In this document: positions 23,216 to 34,514 of the stretch, in pieces | Numbering within the stretch: the stretch's first letter is position 1 | How the letters are laid out: every line of letters starts with the position of its first letter | Notes under the pieces: model-generated | The model's database searches: none | What the model was told of the DNA's origin: nothing | Seen by the model: the letters and a program-made list of their open reading frames with translations, nothing else | Made by a program: the position numbers and the translations under genes | Origin: Aschersonia sp. MBC 622 | Taxonomy: Eukaryota; Ascomycota; Sordariomycetes; Hypocreales; Clavicipitaceae | Length of the DNA stretch: 64,000 nucleotides | Direction: 5' to 3' | Assembly: GCA_030782805.1 (NCBI GenBank) | Contig: JARJPL010000296.1 | Location: 1-64,000 of the forward strand

Positions 23216-24795
23216 GACAGATGGAAAGGGCAGATCGCGAATAAATCGTATGCAGGTAGGAGATACTGTCAGCGGTCAGAGAGCGCTGCTGTATGACTGG
23301 TGGTTGATGACAGTTGCTGCCAAACGGCGTTGTTTGTCGCCGTGTGTGGCGGATCTAGAGCGTGCACTTGTCACCAGGGCCGTCGTTTGATGCAATTCTA
23401 GAAATGGTTGCAAAAAGCTGAAGTCGAAACGTGTAGTCCCATTGAAAGAATAATCGAGGGGTCGGCGGTCGGATGATGGTTAGGCGGCAAAGGACGTCGT
23501 AACCGTACCTCGAGCGATGGAAATTCGGAGATGGTGTGGGAGCTGCGATGACGGCGGCGACTCGGTGCCTAATGAACCTCAGAGAAAGAGGTGCGCTGCT
23601 GCGTGCGACCGCGTGTGAATGGTCGAGCGAATAATCCGTCAGGGGCACAGGGTAACGCCGAGACGAAGATGGAACGGCGCGGACAGATTGAGATGATGTC
23701 GTTGCAGGACCTTTGAAGCGGAAGAGAAAGCTTTCTTCCTACTGGGGGTTTCGAGGTCAAGGGACAACGAGGCAAGCAAGATTGACTAAAAATAAATGGG
23801 AGCTTCGAACGCGGGAAGAGCTGCAGGGAAAACTAGCACCCAGCGAGATGGGGGGGATAGGTACACTGGGATTGCCACTTGGATTGGAGATAATATGGGG
23901 GGGCAGAGCGCTGGACCGCTGGTTCAGTGGATCAACGTTGAAGCGGTTAGCCTTGTCACCTCCACTAGAAGTACCTTAGTTTTGTGAGGCAGCTTGTCGC
24001 TTCTTGCCTATGACGGATACCTAATGGCAAGCATGGTATCCGTAGGTAGGTAGGTACGTAGGTAATCGCCTTCTGTTTGTTTTCAATCATTGTAAATTTA
24101 TAAATGTACCAGTACAACATTTCAGTTGCTGACAAAACAATTTACTTCAGTCCCCTCTCTTGTGGAGAAGAATCAACCCATTTGCCTTTCCAGCGAGTCA
24201 CTCATACCTAATACTTTACCAGTCGTGCCAGTCACCAGTGCCAACAAGGTTATACAGCTCCGCACGCTCAACTTGCCCGGCACCGGCCTACATCACCATG
24301 TCAGCTGGTTAAAACTGGAATGTGTGACTTCAGACTATGACACCAATGACCGACATTTCAACTATTGAATTTAGGCTACTATCCCGTGTCGGCCGCAACG
24401 ACATGGACGATCAGACTCTTGCGTCATATCTTGACTATCCTTTCCTTCCATGCACCCCAGGCTGCCAAGGGCCGCCTCAGCAAGACCCCGCTACCAAAAT
24501 TCACAGGACACTCAACAATTACACTCCCAACTCCATACCCCGCGCGAAAAAAGACATCAGTGCAACTCGATGAAACGGCATCAAGACCAAAGCTTTCTAC
24601 GTCACCTCGAATTACATCACACCAAATTCCCAAACACGTACTGGTCAATCATAAATCGTCTTTCATTCACCTCCTCAGTATAAACCTATCCTCGCCGTAA
24701 TACAGGCCACGTGCGTGACGGGTATCTAAATGCTTCATGCTATGCTAGTAGTGTACATGTGTGTCTTTGTTGCTAGTTGATATTGTTTGCTATAT
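23216..24795. other. intergenic region upstream of Blm10
   Basis: 1.58 kb holding the Blm10 promoter and the 3' flank of the next gene. A TAGG tetranucleotide run lies at 24043-24064. Small plus-strand ORFs near 24.1-24.7 kb have no recognisable features. Confidence 0.5.
24043..24064. repeat. TAGG tetranucleotide repeat
   Basis: Imperfect TAGG/TACG repeats. Related ACCT-type runs occur at 34209-34242 and 37850-37872. Confidence 0.7.
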
Positions 24796-26457
24796 TCACG
24801 TATGACGCTTTTGTGCGCTCCCCTCCCCGCCAAAACAATTACGCAGCCACGAGGCCAGCTTTGTTACGGTTCCTCGCCGAGGAACAGGTTTGTCCAAGCT
24901 ATCAGGCGTAGCCCGCCCATCATTCGAACCAGCGTGCAAGGAATCTCGTCGCCGCTGTTCTTGCTGCTTTCTCATGAAGTGACTAGCCGCGGATAGTGTT
25001 CGAACTGGTGGCTGAGCATGAGACGATGCACCTGTCGATTTCCTGCGCTGGTGATTCATGCCATCTTGAGGCTTGAACTCTCTCGAGCTCTCTCGTGAAT
25101 CGGATACGGATCCTGCAACATGCTCGCTCTGCGGACTGCAGCAATGCGACATGGAACGAGCCATTTTCGGATTCGCCGTTGCGGGCCATCCGGCTTGTCG
25201 AAGGCTGATCCAAGTAGCTGAGACCATCATTAACATTTTGCTGTCTTCAGTCACCGTCTCAGTCTTTCTCTTCTCCGCAACGGCAGAAGCGGGCTGGTTT
25301 TGTTGCTCCTCCTGTGCAACGCTAACTCCGCTTCCGAACGACTTGGTCGGCGGATAACGACTGCTCGATGTGGACATTGTGTTGTAATTGTCATATATCT
25401 CTAGGGACGTAGAAGTGAGGACACCCATGATGGGATGTCGACGGGCAGCAGGGTCCAAGATGCTAAAAGTCCACTTGTCCTGCATGAGTTGCGCTTGCCC
25501 GGTATTGCAAGCGTCCATACTATTTGTCCGCAAAGGCGTCGAGCGGCGAACCCATCTTCCTCTCATGGGAGAAGCAGAGCCATCGGCATTCTTCATTTCG
25601 TATGATCCATTGGAGTTAGCCCCAATGTCCCATGTAGAGCCATCACGAAATGTCAGTTCAGCGTGATCCGTGCCTTCGTGGGGGTTTACAGATACGACTG
25701 CCAAAACGTCTCGTTCGCCCATGGCTTCTGTTGTATCGTCAATGCCTGAGACAGTCGGTGTTGATATATTGTAATTTTCGCTGCGCATTAACAACAAGTC
25801 GTTCTGTCCGAGGTTAGGCTTGGCCCGAAACATTCGTGGAAATCGTTTCGCCAGGACCGGTATGATGAAACTTCCTGCAATTTGACTAGACGGAACAATG
25901 TCGAATGCCGGGACAGCGCGCTTCTCGCCCACTTCTTGAAGCTGGAGAAGCAATTTGGGCCGGAACTGTACCAGGCGACGCTGTTTTGTTCGAAGGCCAG
26001 GGGCAGGATGCGCGAGCGCATATGTCGTCGATTTCCGGGGTATGCGTTGCTTGCGCTGGCGTCGGCTGGAGACATCGCTTTCCGCTGTCAATTCTGATCC
26101 AGCAATGGATTCCTCATCTTCGCTGTATAAAGGCGTTGACAAGTGAGTAACATGTAGCTCGTCTCGAAACCGAACAGAGTAGTCTCGGTGTCTTGCGCTC
26201 TCGGAAGCCGATCTAGCCTGTGCTGGTAGCGAGGTTGGGCGCCGTTTAGGAGTTAAAGAGCCATGTTCCTGAAGACTTTCCTGTCTTTCATGCGGCCCCG
26301 GGCTAGCAAAGGAGGCGGAAAACCTTTGAGTCTCGTCTGTAAGTGGTCGTTGCATTCTGGATCGAACAAATATTTGTTTTCTGGGTACTAATTCGGAAGA
26401 TCGGCGCTGGCTAGTGTATTCGTGGCCATGGAGGCCAGCACCAGAGTGTAGAAACAT
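24796..26457 (-). CDS. conserved fungal protein of unknown function
   Basis: A single exon encodes 553 aa, which I do not recognise. Residues 1-150 are low-complexity, rich in Arg, Ser and Glu, with SEDEES-like acidic and RRQRKQRIPRK basic patches. A folded core runs from about 160 to 370 (QFRPKLLLQLQEV, NDLLLMRSENYNI, DKWTFSILDP), including a strand-rich part with DGSTWDIG and GRWVRR. The C-terminal third is again Ser/Gln/Arg-rich and ends in LASWLRNCFGG. There is no signal peptide or membrane segment, so a nuclear or cytosolic location is inferred. Unbroken reading over 1.66 kb and the clear core support a real gene; a missed intron cannot be excluded. Confidence 0.7.
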   Translation of the reverse strand: MFLHSGAGLHGHEYTSQRRSSELVPRKQIFVRSRMQRPLTDETQRFSASFASPGPHERQESLQEHGSLTPKRRPTSLPAQARSASESARHRDYSVRFRDELHVTHLSTPLYSEDEESIAGSELTAESDVSSRRQRKQRIPRKSTTYALAHPAPGLRTKQRRLVQFRPKLLLQLQEVGEKRAVPAFDIVPSSQIAGSFIIPVLAKRFPRMFRAKPNLGQNDLLLMRSENYNISTPTVSGIDDTTEAMGERDVLAVVSVNPHEGTDHAELTFRDGSTWDIGANSNGSYEMKNADGSASPMRGRWVRRSTPLRTNSMDACNTGQAQLMQDKWTFSILDPAARRHPIMGVLTSTSLEIYDNYNTMSTSSSRYPPTKSFGSGVSVAQEEQQNQPASAVAEKRKTETVTEDSKMLMMVSATWISLRQAGWPATANPKMARSMSHCCSPQSEHVAGSVSDSRESSREFKPQDGMNHQRRKSTGASSHAQPPVRTLSAASHFMRKQQEQRRRDSLHAGSNDGRATPDSLDKPVPRRGTVTKLASWLRNCFGGEGSAQKRHT

Positions 26458-29384
26458 GCGAGCCTGCGCTGCAGCTGCATGTAACTCCCAGATATACGGC
26501 TACTCCGAATGATGGAAATTCATACGGGTAGCCTGAATGCTTATTGAACGAGGGTGCCCGTAGTATCTGGCGACGATAGGTGGGAAGGAATGCAGAGGTA
26601 CGAGATAGGCCTGTTTTTGGTGATCTCTCTTGAGGATGATAACGCGTTATAGGTAGCGAGAAAGAGGAGTGAGATTTCAAGAACGCGTGCTGGTTGATCT
26701 CGAGGTTGTATCTGTTTGAGCAGTGATCGCGTTCCAGATGTTAAAGGTAGGATGAGACAGCGATGTCTCGGAGATACTCCTCGTAATCGGGATCAAGCGG
26801 GGTGCGCACTACTAAAGCAGCACAGCCAAGCTGATAAATTGATGGACTGATGACAGAGGAAAAGTAAACAGAAAAGCGAACGAAAACAAAACGAAAATTC
26901 CACGAAAATGTAAAGTTTCTGGGTCTGCTTGGTACTCAGTGCAAGTCAAGGCCGCCAAGACAGCATGGGGCTTGGCTGACTGGTTGACCGGGTCGGGTCA
27001 ATCGCCAACGATGGCCAACGATGAGATGGCGCACCGGGCAGGTATCAGTGGAGGTGGAAGGTACGAATGGTGTTGAGGGCAGATGGATGTTTAAGTTGTC
27101 CAGGAAGATACAAGAAGGAGAGCTTTGGGAAAGTTTGCAAATAGGAGCAAGTTTAGCGCAAACAAAAAGGGATGGCGAGGAGCTTGGGGCGTTCGTGGTT
27201 TATTCATAGATAGGTCAGCGGCCAAGAGGTCGGCCAAGGCGGACGAGGACCAGCCAAAGAAATAATAGTCAAATTAAAAAAAAAAAAAAAAGAATAAAAC
27301 GGTCGGATAACACCTTTTGCCGAGTCATCAGACTGTCGGAGAAAGCTTTTCGGCAAAGGCTAGCACTGAAGCGGGCCTAGTGACTGCTGGAACTGGACCC
27401 TACAGCCCTTGAAGAGCTAGTCAGTTGGAGAGTAAAATAAACAAAATAAAAGGGCAAAAAAGAAGAGGAGGAAATTCCGCGCAAATATCCAATCAATCCA
27501 GACTCTTGGATCCCTGTTGTGTTCCGGTAGAGCCGCGCCCGATCGGACTCATCAGTGGCGCGTGCGGCGTGAGACAGCCTCGGACGGGCAGTGAGTGGAT
27601 TTTGTCCGCAACTTTTTTCACGCCATTGTAGTTTCTAGTGTATGTATGCATGAAAAAGTACTAAATGATAAATACCGTCGGCACAGGACATTGGGTGAAA
27701 AACGGATACGATTCAGGTAGCCAATTTGTTCAAGCCATTCAGTTCATTAGCCATCAGCTATCCAGTCATCGTCAGCCAGCGTCAGCCATCATCAGCCATC
27801 CAGCCTCAGACCAGCCCTAGAAGACAGCCGCAAGACCAGTAAAACTTAAAAAAGCCTTTTGTCACCGACTGTTGCAGTTCTCTCTGTGAATCCACTCAAC
27901 TTATTTTCCGCTCCTGGCATCCGTGTCTATACAATACTAATAATGGCAAGTTTGGAAAAAGTAGGATTTTTGCACCTCTTCTCAAAATTCCGTAGTTGCA
28001 CCATTTATTTCTCTCGTGGAATGACACTTAATCGTGTCTGCAATTTATCAACTTGTTAGCCAGGTCACAGCTTGTCGTATTCGCTCACAGGACTGTCTCA
28101 GCCCCGCGCCCACACCATTACAGGCATCCCCTTGCACCACAGTATATAGATTTGGGAATAGACTTGCGCCTGACGTCGGACTCGGCGTATTCGCTTTAAG
28201 ACCACTCATCCTGTCATAATGGCAGGCCGCTATGCTCGGCTCAATCTCAGTGCAAAGCTACATTTTCCCTGACTTGGTATCATACATTATTTTCTTACCA
28301 ACTGCACATCGCGCGCTCCATTATTTCAAGCAGTCGTCTTTTCCAGCCTTTTCCCGACATCGATTAGCCGATTCCTAATATGACTGCACGCGCCTTTTGA
28401 GACGTGGCCCCGGTCTTGCCGCTGATTTTCTCCACCAAAATGAATTCGAGCTGTCATTTACCTTGCAGTATGAAGATGCCGCGTGACCACATTGTCCGAA
28501 TCCCAGAAGTATGCACATTCCGCTAAAGAAGGCGCGCCGGGTCGCGCGCGTCGCCTTACCGCATAACAAGTTGCCCGCTATCCGTCCGCGTATACACAGC
28601 TGCAGATGCCAACACGCTAGCCACACTCGAAACCTGGCTTCCTGGCTAGAGAGCTCGGAGACTGATGATTCTCTCGCACCCGAGACGGACTCTGCATCCC
28701 ACCGGCGTTGAAACTGCTCCATGGAGCGTCGGGGGTCGGGTGCAACTTGCAATCAATCTCCGCCGTTGACGACGGAGTTTTGCTTGAATGGAACAAAGAC
28801 TTCCGGGCCATCCGATACAGTGGGTATGGCCGATGTGTAAGCTACTCGCCGCTCCCCAAAGCCCGTTATGCATATTTCGAGATGCCAGCTTAGATGATTT
28901 ATCGCCCATAATTCTTCCTCGAACATTCTGACTGAACAAATAACGGCCAAGAGTCTGTTCCTCGCCTTACGTGCAGCTGCTAAACTGGCGTCTACTCAGT
29001 ACTTCAGCTGCTCCCACAACATATCACTTACTGCCCATATTCATGAGATCTGAATGCTGCTCTTATTACTGCAGAGGTACCCAACTTGAGTATCATAACA
29101 AGGCAGGTAAAAAACGACTTTTCTTAGAAAATCTAAATAATTTGTACATACACCCACACGTTTGGCAGCTGGCACTTTAGACAGACTGCAATTCCAAGGT
29201 GCTGTAGAGTGGGGCATCCATCAATCTTCCAATCTTCTGAGCTTGCACCACCTAGGTAACAATCTAAACAAGCTCGATCGACAACCACGTTCGCACAATC
29301 ACCTACTTGCTGGCCGGCAGGAAGCCCGCATACATGCATGGACCATATCAACTAGCCAACGGGGTGTTATAGCCGGACGCGAGC
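26458..29384. other. 2.9 kb region without a recognisable gene
   Basis: I see only short ORFs without protein-like features on either strand. A poly-A run of about 15 lies near 27276-27291. Degenerate CAGCCAT/CAGTCAT words cluster at 27740-27815. It is the longest gene-free stretch in the window and could hold promoters, long 5' leaders or a non-coding transcript. Confidence 0.5.
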
Positions 29385-30535
29385 ATGGCCCGGACACACT
29401 TCATCCCAGCACGCGACTCCCGACATCGCGCAGCTGTCCTCGCTTTGTATCGCGCGCTGGCCAAGACGGCAACAAAGATACCCCTTCAAAACCATATTGG
29501 TGATGCTCTCGCCCACCCTAGTTCTATACGCGCGGTACTGCGCCGCCGATTTGAAAAGAACTCGAGCGATACTAGCCCCAGGCTCGTTTTTGCCGCGTTG
29601 ACAGCTGGCTACAAGGTGCGAGCGACGCAATACCGGGGCTTTGATCTTTTGCTCATGCCACTGACTGAACAATGTAGTTTCTCTCGTTTCTTCATAAGTC
29701 TCAAAATGCGAGCTCGGCCGAATATCGACAAATCGTTCACTACCTCTCCTCCAGGAACGAGATCCCGACACAGCAAGCTAGCGCGCCTGCGACTAAACAA
29801 GCCGAACGAAAAGAGCCACTCTTGGTCAAAATATCTGGACCTGGTGAAGCCGCGAAATATACTTCAAACTTGTATCCTCGACCGCTGAATTCCTTGACTC
29901 GAACACGGCGCGTCCCCATGATGGCGACTACGGCCGAAGGTCTGCCTTTTCTGCGCACATCATTCGTGCAGCCCCACGAAATGTCCCGCATGGTCGGGCG
30001 TAAGAATGCAATTTTTCAATCAAAGATTGCAAAAATCGGCGAGATCCAAGACGAACTCTTACCAGACGCTGAAACGGAGGATGAGTGGGAGCGCATAGTC
30101 GCGCGACAGCTGCGCAAGGAGCGTCTGCCGCATGAGGAGACACCGGGCGTCGATGAGACCTACACGTGGAGCCTGCATCTTTCTCGATTATGGCTGGAGT
30201 GGAAGACTGAGTCGATATGGCAGGACTGGATTGCGCGAGGCGAGGCTTTGCAACACATCGTGGACACCGAGCAGAAACTTGCTGATGAAGAGGCTGGAAA
30301 GACTTGGAAGCCTGCATCAACGACTCCAGAGTGCGCGAGGCCTCCGTCGGCGGGTAAAGTTTCCGCCCGCGAATCGATATCTCGAGTACTACCCACGCTC
30401 CCGGGTGAAAAAACTGGGATGGATGGCCACGACATCTTCTCAACTCCGGCTTGGGCTGCCCATGTCAGGTTGAAGTATAACTCGATGCGGGCGTGGGCTG
30501 TCCAACCGCGCGGCAACAAAGCGCAGCCTTTGTGA
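29385..30535 (+). CDS. LYR-motif (Complex1_LYR-like) protein
   Basis: Exons 29385-29615 and 29678-30535 give 362 aa. The 62-nt intron has a GTGCGA donor, a CTGACT branch site and a TAG acceptor, in phase. The N-terminus RHRAAVLALYRALAKTA carries the L-Y-R tripeptide (21-23) on a basic amphipathic helix, followed by the Arg-rich VLRRRFEKN and an AGYK end typical of fungal LYR proteins. LYR proteins bind the mitochondrial acyl carrier protein and aid assembly of respiratory complexes or Fe-S transfer. The remaining ~280 residues are unusually long for the family and contain acidic helices (ETEDEWERIVARQL) plus a Trp-rich segment near 230-245. The domain call is sound; the specific role is unknown. 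Confidence 0.78.
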
Positions 30536-31165
30536 AAACATTGATCTATAATGCATTATACCCTTTCATCTCTAGGAGCTTAGAACCCCGTACGCGATTC
30601 CTCCGTATGCCCCTCTACGATGCTGGTGACAGGAGCGAGAGACGTCGGCTGGACTGTGCGTGTTGGGGTCATCGCCGCCGGTAGTCTCACGTCTTGGTGA
30701 TTATGTCACCTTGTATTTTTCTTTTCTGTCAGGCATGAATTCTCAACTCTCCAGTCATCTTGTCCTTACCAACACAAACACAAACATGCCTGCCTACGGT
30801 TGCCCCACTAATGATCTACCGAGCCTCTGAGACCTCAGAAACATTGCTGTGAAGCACCACTAGCTACTCATGCTCCAGAACCCAAAGCACAGATCGAATG
30901 TGTAATCGAATTGCCAGGCTGTTCCGTGGCATCTTCCGCTGAAAAGGTAAATCAATAGACCTGGCATCCTGTGGCCTAACCAAAGCTGGATGGATCTCGA
31001 TGTACATATTTCAATGGCTTATGCCATCCAGTGTCTCCGCAGTCTAGCGCGAACCGGCACCTCAGTTAGCGACGAGACTAACGTGGGGAGATGCCACCAA
31101 TTACAATCCCTTGCAGATAGATGGAGCCGTCATGAGCTCCTTTCCTTACATAGTACTCACCATCC
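30536..31165. other. intergenic region
   Basis: 630 bp downstream of the LYR gene and next to the 3' GARS relic. I see no gene. Confidence 0.5.
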
Positions 31166-31372
31166 CTACTGTACAGTTATTTTCTGTCCTTTTCCATCAA
31201 TCGTCTCGGAAGCAATGTCCTTGCTGTAAAACATGCCGTTAAAATACACTGCCTCAATGGTTTGATAAGCTGTCTTTTCAGCTGCTTCCAGCGTGCTTCC
31301 ACGGGCAGCGACGCTCAAAACTCGCCCGCCGCAAGTTCGTAAGGCTTCGTCAACCAATGCAGTACCAGCATG
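31166..31372 (-). pseudogene. decayed 3' end of a phosphoribosylamine-glycine ligase (GARS/PurD-like) gene
   Basis: The minus strand encodes 68 aa from HAGTAL through CGGRVLSVAARGSTLEAA and AVYFNGMFYSKDIA to a TAG stop at 31168-31166. This is the C-terminal GARS domain (family pattern HAGTAxxx..TxGGRVLxV...GMxYRxDI). A stop codon lies immediately before the first His. No start or ATP-grasp core precedes it in frame. A weak extension (31420-31373) reads GPVRTHFDPPEM, loosely like the TGGMGxxxP..TPEM segment. Fungi normally carry GARS fused to AIRS; here the frame ends just after the GARS part. It is complementary in content to the 5' relic at 14.9-15.3 kb. Confidence 0.7.
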
Positions 31373-32118
31373 TTATCGTCGTGACATTTCTGGGGGGTCA
31401 AAGTGTGTTCGCACGGGACCCATACAGCATATACCCGTCGAGGGGAAGTCAACAAGGTAGTCAGACACTGCATCATGCCGCGCCGCTGTACTGAGGGCCC
31501 GCCTACATCGACACGACATTTAGGAAGTCAGAGTATTGAAGTTACAGGACAGTAGTGCCGGTCTCGATGGCGCATGAGTGCGGACTCAAATGTAGACGGT
31601 CGGCCTGGCCGCCGCTTTGTGTGGCTTGATGACATGCTGTGTATTGCGACCGAGGCGAGCCTGACGTGGGCGCTGGTCGCGCAGGATCGGTGAGAACGAG
31701 AGATCACTGGGCCAGGCCGCGCGGAAATCGGACTGCGACTTGTGACAGTCATCGGGGCAATCCGAGAGCGATAAAGTCAAGGCTTATTATACGGCGGTCG
31801 ATAGGTAGTGCAGTTTGGCTCAAAGTTATTCTCAATTGGCCTGGGGCAGTGAGTGGCTGTTACTAAGAAATATAGGTATTCATATACTGAGGGAATGTAG
31901 GTACCGAAGTGATGCGAGCCTAGTGGAAACAACCTTAGGAACGCATTTCAGCCGATTTACACTATCGACCGCCGTGAGGCTCCACCCACGAGTCGCCATC
32001 GGCATCAGCCGTGCAGGAGCAAGTCTCGACAGAGAGGGGCCAAGACGACGTCTTTTTCGTCGTATCAATCACCCAGCTTCACTCTGCCGGGACTTTCAGT
32101 GCATCTACCATCGCCGCC
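31373..32118. other. intergenic region upstream of the bZIP gene
   Basis: 746 bp of promoter and leader for the bZIP gene, with possible remnants of the relic at the left end. No intact gene is visible. Confidence 0.4.
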
Positions 32119-33755
32119 ATGAAGACGGAACCGCCAGTGATCGAGTCGCCCCTCGGCAATGTCTTTGCGACGGGGTTGGCTGGGCAGGCCGTCGTGGACG
32201 CCGTCAAGCCGGTGACAGGCAAGCGGAAGTCGTCTCCGAGCGTAGAGAAAATTGACGGGGAAACAGAAGAGCAGAGTCAGAAGCGCGCGCGTGGACGGCC
32301 GCGATTAGACACCAAAGACGAGACTGCTGCCGATGTGAGTGCTTGATTTGACGGCCTGTGGCCTATCACATCTAATATCGACATAGCGGCGGAGGACGCA
32401 AATTCGTCTTGCGCAAAGGGCTTATCGGCATCGAAAGGATAATGCCATTACCAGCCTGGAGGAAAAGGTCAAGGAGCTGGAAAAGAGCAATGCCGATATG
32501 AGCCGCGAGTTTCACAGATTTCACGATCTCGTACTGGCGCAGGGTCTCTTGGATGCATCATCAGAGACTGCTAACCGATTCAGAGCCGTCACGGACAACT
32601 TTCTCCGGATCAATGGCCGGAACGTAGGGGAGACGGGCTACATTTCTCCAGAGGATGAACGCACAACAGTCATCGACGGCTTTCGAGGTCCACCAGAGGC
32701 CAGCTGCGGCTCATCAATTGGAACCCAGAGCTCCCCAAAATCTCAGCAAGACACCTCCGGACACACTCAGTTGGCTCCATCTCCGGGGAGTAGGACGGCA
32801 GTAGACTCAATGACTTCTTATGAGGTTATCGCGCAGGCTACGCCCGACAATGCGTCATTCCCGCTCTACACCGATATGGATGTCGTGCCCAATCTTGCTG
32901 GATATGCAGCCATCACTTCACCCTTTTCGACGCTGCCTCTGACGAGCTCCTTGTCATACCATGAACTCTCATTCGGCCGTCGACTGCAGAGGAGGACGAC
33001 AGAGCGTGGTCTATTTTTGGCGTCGATGGCGAACCCGCCGCCTGAGCGATACGCCGCCGTCTTTGGCTTTTCACTGCTCTTTGAATCTCGAGAAACGATC
33101 GCGCGACGTCTATCACAGCAACTAGCCAACCTGGTCATGCCGTTCCAGGACCAGGCCAACCCACAAAAGGGTCCTCTTGAGGAAAAGATGGAGCAGCGCA
33201 TCAGATTGACTTTTGGGTTCGAAAAGGAATTCTTGAATGCCGACGAGATCGAGCTCTATTTGCGCCAGCTCGGAATCAACATCCCGCAGCAGGTGGAGTT
33301 TGTTGATGCAGAGGTGGATGTAAACACTTTGAACGATACGATGCCTCCAGTTTTAACAGCTCATGGATCCTTTTCATCCCAATCGTCCGGATTTGACAAC
33401 CAGAATACACATGTTTCTGTTTCAATGCCGCTGAACATGACCGGCAACCACGTGCTACTTCAGCAAATGCCGATGCAGCCCAATAGCTCTGCTCAGGCTA
33501 CTGGTTTGTTGCCTTACATTTGCGCACCTGGCATGGAAAATGCCTGGAACGCGACTCCGTGGCAAAAGCCAAAGTTGACTATCAGTGTGGGAGTCTTGGT
33601 CGAAGGTCAGTCTCATCCGGCGAAATGATTCGAGGTGGACTCTGCTAACAAGCGAATCAGAACTGGCCTCAAGGTCTGTTTGCATGGGCAAGCACCCAGG
33701 CGTTCGGGTCAAGGACGTCAACAACGCCATCAGGGTGGCTGCTGGCCTTGCATAA
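32119..33755 (+). CDS. fungal bZIP transcription factor with variant basic region
   Basis: Exons 32119-32334, 32387-33605 and 33661-33755 give 509 aa; both introns are GT-AG and in phase. Intron 1 falls just before the basic region. The N-terminus has a nuclear-localisation-like cluster (KRARGRPRLD). The DNA-binding segment from residue 73 reads RRRTQIRLAQRAYRHRK and runs into a heptad helix (SLEEKVKELEKSN). Compared with Yap-type QNRAAQRAFR, the invariant Asn is Ile. The C-terminal part (200-500) is a conserved fungal region ending in ELASRSVCMGKHPGVR and VNNAIRVAAG, encoded partly by the last exon. It likely binds DNA as a dimer; its targets are unknown. Confidence 0.85.
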
Positions 33756-34514
33756 AGGCACTTTATGGCTCAATAATGACTTAACATGTTTCAATTACTA
33801 CCACTCGACGGAAATCTTGTTCTGGGGCGCTGACGGAGTTTTACTATGGCGACTTGACAGTCTCGGCAAATCGATATCCGGCCGTAAATGGCCAAGAAGC
33901 AGGCGTTTAAAAACGAGGTTTTCTTTTCTTTTTTTTTCTTCAGAATAATATTTTACTCGGGAAAGCTGGCGCTGCTCACAAGGAGTTTCTTCCCGCTGAT
34001 CGTCAACAGTACATGGGTAAGGCCCTGGCAGGGCACATCAGCCGCATGATGTTGTGGCTGGAGGCAAACGACTACAGTTGGCGCGATCCAATACATTACA
34101 TGGCGATTCCTTGCATACTTACTTGTACGAAGCATATAGGGCCCAAATCTGAATGTTGAATATCCGTGCTTTCTTGATCGAAGGCTCAGCTTGCGCGTTT
34201 GACTTGCCCACCTACCTACCTAATTGCCTACACTACCTACTGATACCAGTAACTACGAATGGATAACTGTCAACCCCAGCTTGCTAGCCGCTACCGCCCC
34301 AACAAATTAGTGTGTGGGGGGGCTGGGGACATCCTGGTATCATATCAACGGCGCTTTACCTAATCTAATACATTCAGGGTACCGGAACCGAGGCATACGT
34401 GACCTTGCCTCTACCTCGTACATCGCCGTCCCGGACGCGCCAATCATATACAGCAGCATATAACTCTATGAATCTGCTTTGATAGAGTGAGTACTCTGAT
34501 ACTCAGCAGCCGAC
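33756..34514. other. intergenic region with ACCT repeats
   Basis: 759 bp. A CCTA-type tetranucleotide run lies at 34209-34242 and a G-run near 34314-34322. No gene is visible. Confidence 0.5.

Noticed and set aside
28375..28752. 125-codon minus-strand ORF in the 2.9 kb gap
   Set aside because: No recognisable motif, no splice partners and shadow-like composition on several frames.
31573..31692. short plus-strand ORF (about 39 codons) between the GARS 3' relic and the bZIP gene
   Set aside because: Too short, no homologous motif recognised and no splice context.
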